From positions 562,957 to 588,602 of the forward strand of contig JBNGIO010006314.1 of NCBI GenBank assembly GCA_049999805.1: a stretch of 25,646 bases of DNA, written 5' to 3'. Both the position numbers and the translations under genes were made by a program. This DNA is from Folioceros fuciformis. Its lineage: Eukaryota > Anthocerotophyta > Anthocerotopsida > Anthocerotales. The notes beneath the pieces were generated by a model. It made no database searches, had not been told where the DNA came from, and saw only the letters and a list, made by a program, of their open reading frames with translations. Of the stretch, positions 1-8,228 are shown piece by piece; positions within the stretch are counted from its first letter, which is position 1; every line of letters starts with the position of its first letter.

Positions 1-1465
1 CTGGGGAAGCCTACAATGACCGTGGGATTGATGTGGCCACGATACATGTGAGCGGGTGCCTGGTAGGGATACCATACCCGCTTGCCCACACAGGGGCACT
101 AGGCTTGAGAAAGGTGACGCTTCGGGCGAGAACCATGACACCAATCTTAGGATTGTAAAGTTTGTAGGCTTTGGTTCTTTCACTATAACCTACAAAAAGT
201 AAGCCCTGTGCTCGAGGATCCAATTTCCTTTGTTTCTCAACAGGTATGTAACCAAAAGCCTGTGCTCCAAAAAACTCGGAGATGTAACAGACTTGGCTTC
301 TTATGCCAAAACAATTTGTATGGCGTCTTTTGTGGGACAGAGCTTGTGAGTACACTATTCAAAATATATGTTGCTGTCACCATAGTTTCTGCCTGGTATC
401 CTTGAGGCAAACCTACGCAGATGAGCATGCTGCGCGTCATTCCAAGCAGGGTTTGATTTTTCCTTTCTGATACTCCATTTTGTTGTGGTGTATAGGGTAT
501 AGTGAGCTGCCTTAACACTCCATGTTCTTGAAGGCAATCGTCAAAAGCAACATTAACAAAATCTGTCCCATTATCAGACCTAAGCATTTTTAACAGTTTT
601 CCAGATTGCCTTTGAGCAATGTGCAACCAATCCTTGAAGTAGTCAAAGGTGTCACTCTTCAGGCGTAGAGGGAAAGTCCATGTATATCTACTGTAATCAT
701 CCGTTAGGGTGAAAAAGTATTGAGAACCCCCTAGGGAAGGTACATGGAATTTTCTGGAGATATCTACGTGCACTAACTCAAGAACTTGGGTGGCTCTGTG
801 TGCAGCTGCGTTAGGAAAGGGTGATTCCTTTTGATTCGCCAAGATGCAGGACTAGCACACTGGTAAGTTTTTGAAACACTTTGGTAATGGCTCCCTGTCA
901 CATTCAGTGACGGACATGTCAATCAGTTTTCCTCTGTTCACATGCCCTAGTCTTGCATGCCACAGCACCACCTCTTGCTCAGTAGTGAGTAAAGGAGTAG
1001 CAGTGGAGCAAGCTACATGCTTACTAGCCATTGTACGTGTACAGGCAATATCCAAGCGATATAATGAACTATCAGGGATCCCTCTGAAGACACATCTGTG
1101 AGGAAGTGACTTCTTGTAGAATGAGCAATGTTGAGAATGAGCCACCATTGTGAAGGTACCTAGATGCATAAGCTGGCTCATGGACATGAGATTCTTTGAC
1201 ATACTAGGCACGAAGAGAACATCTTCGAGTATTAGGTTTGTGTTATCATGTAATCTGAATACACAATGACCTTTTCCTTCTATATGCAGGCTAGTCTTAG
1301 ATTGCTCATCACCTAAAAAGACCTTGTCATGGATATGAGCAAGGTTGAGTGAAGTAAACAACTCCCTCTTTTTGCAGATCTGCGTGGTAGCCCCGAAGTT
1401 GAGGTACCAACTCTCATCATCATGTGTCGAGCTTGACAAACATATGGTGAGAATTTTGATTGGTA
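1..1465 (-). pseudogene. copia pol fragment: protease-like, GAG-pre-integrase and integrase core (broken)
   Basis: The segment from 1439 down contains a retropepsin-like region in which the usual catalytic Asp-Ser-Gly is replaced (WYLNFGATT), so protease would be inactive. A GAG-pre-integrase motif (LWHARLGHVNRGKL) follows. A TAG stop at 852-854 separates this from the integrase core. Integrase keeps its catalytic triad: Asp in HVDISRKF, Asp in RSDNGTDF, and Glu in NGVSERKNQ, with 35 residues between the last two as expected of DDE integrases. A one-base change in an A run (269-274) shifts the frame, and the post-integrase region continues in another frame from about 355 to 11. The N-terminal end joins gag across the nested insertion. 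Reverse transcriptase and RNase H are beyond position 1. Confidence 0.88.
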
Positions 1466-1470
1466 CCTTT
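1466..1470. repeat. target-site duplication, left copy (CCTTT)
   Basis: CCTTT directly before the TG of the nested element and identical to 6080-6084. Five bases is the usual length for plant LTR elements. The codon-phase agreement of the flanking gag and pol makes a chance match unlikely. Confidence 0.85.
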
Positions 1471-2180
1471 TGTAGAGGAAAAAAACTTTCAGAACTCCCA
1501 TTTTGAAGAACAGAATGAACAAGTAGTGTTTTTTTTTTTTGTAAAGATGCGAGTGAAGCGGCTTAGTATGGAAATAATACTCGGGTATTTATACCCAAAA
1601 GGCTCCTTGGCCCTTGATGATTTGATAGGATTGTGTGACAGGACCAAGGAGAAGTGTGGGCGATGGTGCCCTTGGCCCTTGGTAGTGCGGGGCACTCAGG
1701 TGTCTATATATGTACCCCCCCCCCCGGAAAATAAGAAACAGGAAATGGGGTAGGGGCTGAGGTATTTGTGGACTTAGGCGAAAACCGGAGTGTGATGACT
1801 GGGAGACGGTAGCTGGTTGGGCGACCGTTGTGGAAGGGAAACCGGCAGTAGCCCAACCGGTGGTAGTGGAACGGGAACGGCAGCATAAAACCCTAGGGTG
1901 AATCAGGGAAGACCTGGGCAGTAACCGAGGCAGAAACTTTCGCAAGTTGGAGCAGGAGCGGGAGTAGCCGCGAAGCGTGACGACGGCCAGAGGGGAGTAG
2001 AAGCTTAGGCAGTACAGCAAAGAGGGTGGAGAGCGCCGGCGACCACAGGTGCAGCAGGGCAGCAGGGTTCGGATTACGGGGGAGAATCAGGCAGGATGAG
2101 GTCACGCCAGAGTTGCTACTGGGAGTAACGGTACCTGAGCAGGAGGGAGACTCCCTTGTACCCAGAATTGATGTGCTCTA
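1471..2180 (-). repeat. left-hand LTR-like region (probable 3' LTR) of the nested element, outer start not resolved
   Basis: It ends CCTCTACA on the minus strand at 1471, next to the target duplication. It contains a TATA box inside a palindrome (1583-1596), a poly-C run (about 1717-1726) and a poly-T run (about 1529-1540). A 47-bp block at 1808-1855 matches 5744-5790 in the right-hand LTR at about 77%, in the same orientation. The rest does not align convincingly by eye and no TGTGGGG start is visible near 2180. The two LTRs are therefore either very diverged or of different origin. Confidence 0.5.
1583..1596 (-). promoter_or_regulatory. TATA box embedded in a perfect palindrome
   Basis: Minus strand GGGTATAAATACCC: a TATAAATA core with perfect 6-base arms GGGTAT/ATACCC. 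It lies about 115 bp from the inner end of the LTR-like region, a usual distance for the U3 promoter of a plant LTR. Promoter function is inferred. Confidence 0.5.
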
Positions 2181-2190
2181 GTGGCCCAAC

Positions 2191-4686
2191 ATGGAGCACT
2201 GGAGGGTCAGAGCCGGAGGACTGGTCGGAGAACTAGGCCTCGGGTTCATGATCCAGAGGTGGAATCATGCGGTGCCACAGCTGGTTAAGGAGTGCTCCCT
2301 GAAAATGAGAGAGCCTGTCCGAGAAGAGGGAATTTGCGGGAGACCCCAGGCATGGAACTTGGAGCTGGTAAGGCGAGTGTATGGCCGTGACCAGCAGGAG
2401 GAGGGAGGACTAGTGCTGGAATCCCTGAAGAAACGACGGGGCACGGAGGAGGCTGAAGGGCTACTTAAACCAAGCACCAAGAAGGAAGCCAACGGGTGGC
2501 TTGTCCGCGACATGGCCAACCCTCAGTTGATGGGTGTGGCCAGGTGGTTCCTATGTTTCCTGCAAGTTTGCAAGCAGGATTATCTGTCCGACCAGATGCT
2601 CCTGTTTGTGCACGAGGTGGTCAAGGGGAGCAAGGTGGACTGGGGGAAAATCCTGTATGCCAGGATGGACGAAGAAAGGCATAATCTAACTTGTCCTCTC
2701 CCCGACCTTCAATGATTTCTCCCTTTCTAATTCATATCTACTGCTATGCTAATCTCATGTCTGAGCTGGAAGTGCTCGCCTCACTGCACATGTGGAGACG
2801 AATAAGAGATGTAAAGTGGAAGCCCGCCGAGCCAGCGGGAGCCAACTCTAGCAGCTGGGAGTCAGGCGATGCGGATAGCTCGGAGGAGGGGACCCCCGCC
2901 AGGCAGAAGAGAAAGGCAGGGTCAAGGGAAAAGGCTCCCACCAAGAGGAGACGGCCCAGTGGTCAGATTGTCAGAAAAGGAAGCGGGTCGGCGTCACAGG
3001 AAGTAGACCTGGAACGGGCTGGGGGGGAGCATGGAGCTATTCAAAAACCAACAGACCAAGGGTTGGCAGAGTAGGAACCGAACGAAGAGGAACTAGAAGC
3101 ACCCAAGAGCAGATGCCAGTGATGGAAGTGGCCCCTCCTGAGAGAAGGGGTGAATTAGGGCACGCTCTGGAACGGGAAGCCTTTCCAGAATGGGAGGATG
3201 TTTTTAGGAAAATTCCTCAGGTGGATAGGTTGCAGGCAGGGGAGCTAGAGAAGATACGAGCGCTGCTGGGGAGGCAAATAACCAAGAGGGGAATGGCTCT
3301 TGTGGAGTCACAGGAGGTGGATCTGCCAGGGCTAACCTCATCCATGGTGCAGGCACAAGCGGACGTGTTGGACCAGGTGGCTAGGGCATTGACTTGGCTG
3401 AGCAGGCAGGCGGAGAAGGAGGCCGAGGCTCGAAGTGGGGAGGTAGAGGCAAGAGGAAAGGAGTCCGAAGTCTGGAGACAGCTGGCGGAGTTTGAAACGG
3501 CACGACGATTCCTGGAAGAAGAGCGGCGGGTCCTGAGCGAGGGCAAGGCACAAGCAGAAGAAGAGGCGTGTCAGGCCAAGGCAGAGATCCAAGCGCTGAT
3601 GGAGCAATAGGAGTCACTCCTAGCTCAGGTGAGGGTAGCCCATGAGACTCATTTGGAAATACAGCAGGAGGTGGCCAAGGCTCAGGAGCAGGAGATGGTT
3701 GCGATAGAACAAGCCCAGAAGCTGGCGGACAAGTATAAACGGGAGCGAGATGAGGCCAGGGAGCGAGTAAAAGGGAAGGGCAAGGCTGGGCATAGTGGTC
3801 AGAAGACGACGTTGGTAGCCGAAAGAGCTACCGGTAGTCCAGTTCCAGAACCGGTAGACGGAGGGGCTACTGGTAGTCGTGTTCCAGAATCGGTAGCCGA
3901 AGGGGCTACTGGTAGTCGAATGGCCACACCAATGGTCTCGCGACGCCCGAGGTAGTTGAGGGGGCTACCGGTGGGGGAGGTACGGCGTCGGTAGCTGAAG
4001 CCACGACCCCAGTAGCCGAAGCAGTAAGGGCAGAGGCACTTGTGCCCAGGTGTTCTAGGAGGGCGACTCGCACTAGGCGAACTAAGCTGGGGGAAGCAAT
4101 AGCAGCTAGGGAAATGGAGGACTCTCAGGGACCTCAGGAGAGCAGGGATCAGGCAGCCCGAGGTAGCCCAAGGGAAGAAGGGGTAAGCACCTCCCTTATG
4201 ACAGAGGGTTAGGTTATGCTGCAGTATGAGGAGGAGGCTTCTTATGTGCTAGGCCTATATGTGGAGGGAGCCCGAGTTCCGAAGCAGTTTTTGTATGTAG
4301 GTATGGGCACAGGAGGGACTCGGGGCTACGGCCTACAATTGAAGACCCGCAGGGGCATCTACTCCTACCGCTGGCGGGTATGAGGGCTACCCCACTGCTA
4401 CTTTGAGGCAGTCTTGGAGAAACTGGCGGAGGAGGAGGCACAGCGGTGGGTTGAACGGGAGCTTGTCCTCATCCTCAGTAATCGGCAACGGCGGGAGGAG
4501 AGGAATTTCCTGCAACGGGACCCACTTGTGCCGCCAGCGAGGGCCAGCAGTAGCAGCAGTGAGGTGGAGGTCCTGTGGGAGGACCTGCCTGACCAGCGGC
4601 GGGGCAGGAGGGCCAGAGGCAGACCAGTAGGGGGAGGAGCACGACGGCTAGGAGAAAGGTGCCAGCGGCAAAGAGGGAGGCGATAG
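2191..4686 (+). pseudogene. additional ORF of the nested element, antisense to its LTRs: globular domain, coiled coil, repeats and basic tail (broken)
   Basis: The pieces read as one protein of about 830 residues broken by stops and frameshifts: 2191-2715, 2691-3074, 3113-3955, about 3944-4212 and 4214-4686. The N-terminal part has a conserved-looking core (GLLKPSTKKEANGWL, then ARWFLCFLQ, then VVKGSKVDWGKILYARMDEE) that resembles the putative plant transposon protein domain found in extra ORFs of plant gypsy elements. I place it there only tentatively. An acidic-then-basic linker with KRRR-type clusters follows. A long coiled coil rich in Glu/Ala/Gln spans 3200-3770, three 13-residue repeats follow, and the tail is Arg-rich. 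In Tat/Ogre-type elements such extra ORFs often run antisense to gag-pol, as here. Stops include TAG at 3608-3610, TGA at 4381-4383 and TAG at 4210-4212. Confidence 0.55.
3815..3931 (+). repeat. three 39-bp tandem units inside the nested ORF
   Basis: Units begin at 3815, 3854 and 3893 (GTAGCCGAAAGAGCTAC and variants). They encode 13-residue repeats of the type VAEGATGSRVPES. Weaker copies continue to about 4030. The DNA motif GTAGCCGAAGGGGC of the third unit also occurs at 5801-5814 in the LTR. Confidence 0.75.
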
Positions 4687-4691
4687 TAATT

Positions 4692-4720
4692 ACAATCTAG
4701 TCTAGTTTTTTCTAGATTGT
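4692..4720. repeat. 9-bp inverted repeat just after the nested ORF
   Basis: ACAATCTAG (4692-4700) and CTAGATTGT (4712-4720) are perfect reverse complements separated by 11 bases, followed by a T run. It begins five bases after the stop at 4684-4686. It could fold in RNA at the 3' end of the plus-strand transcript. Function unknown. Confidence 0.55.
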
Positions 4721-4868
4721 TTTTGCTTGGACCTAAGCTGCTCAGAATTTAAGAGCGCTGACTGACTCCTGACAAACTTTATGGCGGAAAGACCGCCACT
4801 ACTGTGTACAAGAGGCCAGTTTGAGGCCTCGGAAAAATCAGCAAGAAACCAGCCAGACATTCCGACCT

Positions 4869-6079
4869 TGTAGAAGCCTAGCGATGGCCGTTGCTAGACA
4901 GGAGGTCTAGGCAAGCGAGCGCACATAGTGTTCTGAAGGTGTGGGTGCAGGTGGTGGATGCTCCGTAATCGGAAACCGGGAACGAATCGGGAGGAGAGAC
5001 CTTGCCGAGTGGGAGACGAACTCCCCAGCTATTCCTATGACGGTTGCGTGGAGTGGTAAAGGTGCTGGAGGTCGAATCCGCGAGTCCAGAGTGGAAGTGG
5101 ATACCCCTTCCCTTAGTCTTCGGTGACCCACCATTCCTTCAAGCTTCGAAGGGAAGAGAAGGCCCAGAAGGGGCACGTTGTGAGTTGAGAGTGGAGCTGA
5201 GGAACCGTAAAATCAGAGCGGTGAGGTGAGCGCCGTAGCCGTATAGTCGCGACGGACGAGCGATTAAATAGAGCGAGAGTGTGACGAGAACTAGATGTGT
5301 CTATGTGCTGTGACGGGATGCTGTGAGGTGAAGAGAAGTTATGGGTGTGTATGTGACTGAATCACAGGCACGCGCGAGTGGACGTGAGGGGTCTGGTCTA
5401 GGGTTGTGAGCAGAATGCGGCAGTGGAGGTGGGCGTGCTGACCAGGTGTGAGTCGGGTAGGTATGTGTAAGTTCGTGTGTGTGTGTGTGTGTGTGTGAAC
5501 TGAGCGCCTTCGATCCCTGAGGTGCAGTGAGTAGACGTGAGTGGATGGAGGGGTGTGTGCCGTAAGGCAGGGGTAATCACCAGTAAGAGAGAGAGATCCG
5601 CGACGGATCTCGACCATCAGAAGGCATAAGCCGGAAAAGTAAGCCGTGGGGTAAGTAGGGAGAGAGAGGGAGTACGGAGAGAGAGAGAGAGAGAGTGAAA
5701 GTTTGAGTTAGAGGGCGAGAGAGAGAGTGTGTGGACCCCACTAAGGTAGCCGATTGGGCAACCGTTTCCAAGGGGGAACCGGAAGTAGCCGGGAGCAGTA
5801 GTAGCCGAAGGGGCGACAGAGTAGCCGGGCCGGTTGCAAGGTAGCCGGGAATAATGTAGTTGAGGTGGCGATGGTGGTAGTGGAGTCGCAGTCAACGTAG
5901 TCGGATAGGTGGTAGAAGTAGTCGTGCGAGACTGACCTGGGGTAGTAACTAACTTTGTGAGACAACCTGCGTTATTTAACACAAATCATTTCCTTGGGAT
6001 TGAAAATCCCACTGCTATAACGACAAAGAGGGTTTGTGTGGACCTCACAGCACCCCCGGGTGCAATATTTTCCCCCACA
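4869..6079 (-). repeat. right-hand LTR (probable 5' LTR) of the nested element, inner end uncertain
   Basis: Minus strand starts TGTGGGGGAAAATATTG at 6079. The outer 88 bp (6079-5992) match the host copia LTR end, and 5071-5123 match 8468-8523, so the stretch is LTR-like over at least 1 kb. The inner end could be the TTCTACA at 4875-4869, which resembles the CCTCTACA at the far end of the element, but no recognisable primer-binding site follows. The interior is pyrimidine-rich on the minus strand, with GTAGCCG-type motifs, (TG)n at about 5472-5498 and (GA)n at about 5670-5696. Confidence 0.55.
5472..5498. repeat. (TG)n microsatellite
   Basis: About a dozen alternating TG units inside the right-hand LTR. 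A neighbouring (GA)n tract is at 5670-5696. Confidence 0.9.
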
Positions 6080-6084
6080 CCTTT
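6080..6084. repeat. target-site duplication, right copy (CCTTT)
   Basis: CCTTT directly after the CA end of the nested element, the partner of 1466-1470. It lies in the gag reading frame downstream of the zinc knuckle. Confidence 0.85.
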
Positions 6085-7055
6085 TCAACAGGTTTGTCCT
6101 TCACTGCAACACTTGCAACAGGCTTTGCCTGTTTCTGGGGCTCACAAGCTTTATGCTTGCGGCACTCACGTGCCCAGTGGCCAGGGATGCCACACCAGTT
6201 GCATGTGCCTAGTCATTTTGAACTTGAGGATTCAGTCCTGTCCTTGGGCTGTCCTGGGGAATTTCCCCCTCTAAATTTGCCCTTTCCTTTAGGGCAAAAA
6301 TTCACAGCTAATGCCCGTTCCCCTTTGTATTGCTTGTGCTTGCCAGCCGATGTCAATCGGGTTTGCTCTTCTTGGTAAAGGGCTCCTATTACATCTTCCA
6401 TTGTAATAGCAACAGCCTGAGTTCCTCCTGCTGCATCTGCTGCAACAGGGCCATTCTAAAAGCTAGTGACAAAAGATTGATAAGAGGGTGGCAAACTGGT
6501 GAGTAACTAGGAGACAGCTTCAGACTCCGTCATATGTGTGTTCGTGATAGACTGGATCTAAGCTCGGAGATGACGAAATTTGCTGGTATGTACAGCTATT
6601 TTGTCACCTTCCTTCATGCGTAGAGTATAGAACTCCATATGGACTGCTGACAATGTAGCCATCGTGGTTATGTGGTAGGTTTTCTCCAGCTGATTCCATA
6701 TGTCCTCCGCCAATGTGAGGAATTCCACATTGGGGATAAGGGCAGCATCCAGCCCATTGACGATGACGGCCATTGCGACACCATTATTGTGCTCCCATGT
6801 GGCATACTCGTCAGGTTTGGCTTGTGGGTCAGGTTTCTTAAAGGAACCATCAGCACTGGACCATACACCACGCGCTATGAGGATGGTTCTCATCCGCACT
6901 CGTCAGATAGAATAACTAGTACCTCTAAACCTATCCTTGTCTTTGACATCAGAAATGTAAGAAACATGGGTTGCCATGTTTGTATTGAGTGCAAGCTGCA
7001 AACTGAGGTTATTGAAGCTATTTATCAACGCATTTAACTGTGAGGTTGTGGTCAT
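6080..7055 (-). pseudogene. copia gag with zinc knuckle, five in-phase stops
   Basis: An ATG at 7055-7053 opens a frame that can be followed without any frameshift to 6080. It contains the copia gag core (RMRTILIARGVWSSADGS, then NQLEKTYHITTMATLSAVHM), and near the end a CCHC zinc knuckle at 6203-6162 (CNWCGIPGHWAREC, spacing CX2CX4HX4C), which binds RNA in the capsid. The frame is interrupted by stops at 6903-6905, 6558-6560, 6507-6509, 6456-6458 and 6213-6215, all in the same phase. The coding frame is then cut by the nested element at 6079. In a live element Gag forms the virus-like particle that packages the element RNA. The absence of indels and the presence of five substitutions to stop suggest slow point-mutation decay. 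Confidence 0.87.
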
Positions 7056-7503
7056 AAGGTACCTATGGGCATCAAAAACTATGGTTTCTGGTGAACAAAT
7101 AAGTACACTTATACCTAAACTGAGAGTGATTAGAGTTGTCTAAAATCTTGATGAAACTGACCACTGTATGCAGGAGGAGAGTGCTATAGAGATCAGCAAG
7201 GGAAAGGACAACAACAAACAAGGTGCTGGACCCTGCTCATGCTGAGCTCCTAAGCATGCCACTCATATCTACCGTGAACGGGCACAAAAACCCTAAAAAT
7301 TAAAAACGTTTCATGTTCAAAAGACTTGTTCAAAGACAAACCCTAACTGTCATATCATGTCCATGTGAAACGACAGATTAGATACACCAATCACAAAGCT
7401 ACATGAAAGTTTCAGGAAGAGATGTAAGGAAGAAAGCACCGCTTCGAATCTGGGCAGGTTTGGCTCCTGCCGCTCTCGCTCCGCTCCTATGCAGTAGAAG
7501 AAT

Positions 7504-8183
7504 TCATAGCACTATGGAATCTGATCCAGAATGGGAGCATCTAGCCTCTAAATCTTGTAGCTTTGCATCCATTAATCTGAGAAATCTAGCAACTTCGTTG
7601 ATGTCTCTCTGGATGTCCTGCTTGCATTTGGTGATGGATTGCTCGGTGTCAGAATCCAAGCTGTCCACTTTGTCTTTGAGGACTTTTTGATTAGAAATGG
7701 CGAGGGAGAGTGCTTTCTCCACCCTAAATAGAAGCAATTGTGTCTCGTCAGCAACACTCGCTTGTGATCTGATGGCGTTTCTGATGTATCTGTGCTCCGG
7801 TTGTGATGCAGGGTGCCAAGCAGGTGGTAATCTCTTGGCTCTAGGGTTGCGCTCACAATCATGGTATGGTCTGAACAAGTAATCAGATGATCCAAATGCC
7901 TCTGGTCGAAGAGCGTGGAACAGATTAGGGTTTTGCCCCCTCCTCTCACAATGCTCTCTATAGGGACGATTTGTTGTGCGATTTGTTGAACACGCAGTGA
8001 ATTGCCAGCACAGGAAAGTGCCAGCAATGTTTGTGGCCAAATGGCAAGGTAGTTGTATTCATAGAGGTCCAACACCGTATTAACTGGTAGAGGTGCTGTG
8101 TGTCTTGATGGACGTCCTCCACGACGAGATTGTCTCGGAGGTCCACCACGACAAGAACCTCTAGAGCCACCATGCCTCGGCAT
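7504..8183 (-). pseudogene. extra leader ORF between primer-binding site and gag (unknown function, one frameshift)
   Basis: An ATG at 8183-8181, only 33 bases after the primer-binding site, opens an Arg/Gly-rich start (MPRHGGSRGSCRGGPPRQSR). That frame looks coding to about 8000. After that a second frame looks coding to the TAG/TGA-delimited end at 7504; it includes a charged heptad-like stretch (VEKALSLAISNQ ... LMDAKLQDLEARC) that would form a coiled coil. One frameshift near 7960-8000 would account for this. Together they suggest a protein of about 225 residues with a basic RG-rich N-terminus and a C-terminal coiled coil. Most copia elements have no separate ORF here. I do not recognise the family, and it could also be captured host sequence. 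The coding reading is inference from composition. Confidence 0.4.
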
Positions 8184-8216
8184 TTTGCTCAAGCTTCATC
8201 AATAAAACAAAACATG

Positions 8217-8228
8217 GCTCTAACACCA
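8217..8228 (-). promoter_or_regulatory. primer-binding site, initiator Met-tRNA type
   Basis: Minus strand TGGTGTTAGAGC immediately follows the LTR end (CA at 8230-8229). The plant copia consensus complementary to the initiator methionine tRNA 3' end is TGGTATCAGAGC, so there are two mismatches, both transitions. It primes minus-strand DNA synthesis in reverse transcription. Its position fixes the LTR boundary and the orientation of the element. Confidence 0.78.

Larger units (their letters stand above)
1471..6079 (-). mobile_element. non-autonomous LTR-type element nested in copia gag-pol
   Basis: The insertion is 4609 bp, starts TG (1471-1472) and ends CA (6078-6079) on the plus strand, and is flanked by identical CCTTT at 1466-1470 and 6080-6084. 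The 5-bp duplication and TG/CA ends are those made by retroviral-type integrases. The gag codon phase on its right and the pol codon phase on its left agree exactly when insertion plus one duplication copy (4614 bp, a multiple of three) is discounted. No gag, RT or integrase is visible inside. Its right end matches the host LTR outer end, so it probably runs in the minus direction like its host. It resembles a LARD-type element that would need enzymes from a relative. Confidence 0.85.

Noticed and set aside
1589-2105. Minus-strand Ser/Pro/Leu-rich open frames in the left LTR-like region
   Set aside because: Composition follows the pyrimidine-rich LTR; there are no conserved motifs, and the TATA box and LTR end explain the region.
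5398-5982. Long open frames through the right-hand LTR of the nested element
   Set aside because: They are low-complexity Thr/Ser/His/Leu reading of (TG)n, (GA)n and GTAGCC repeats, not a protein.
7572-8192. The whole 206-codon minus-strand frame as one leader protein
   Set aside because: Only its first third looks coding; the remainder reads as noise while another frame gains a coherent coiled coil, so a frameshift is preferred.
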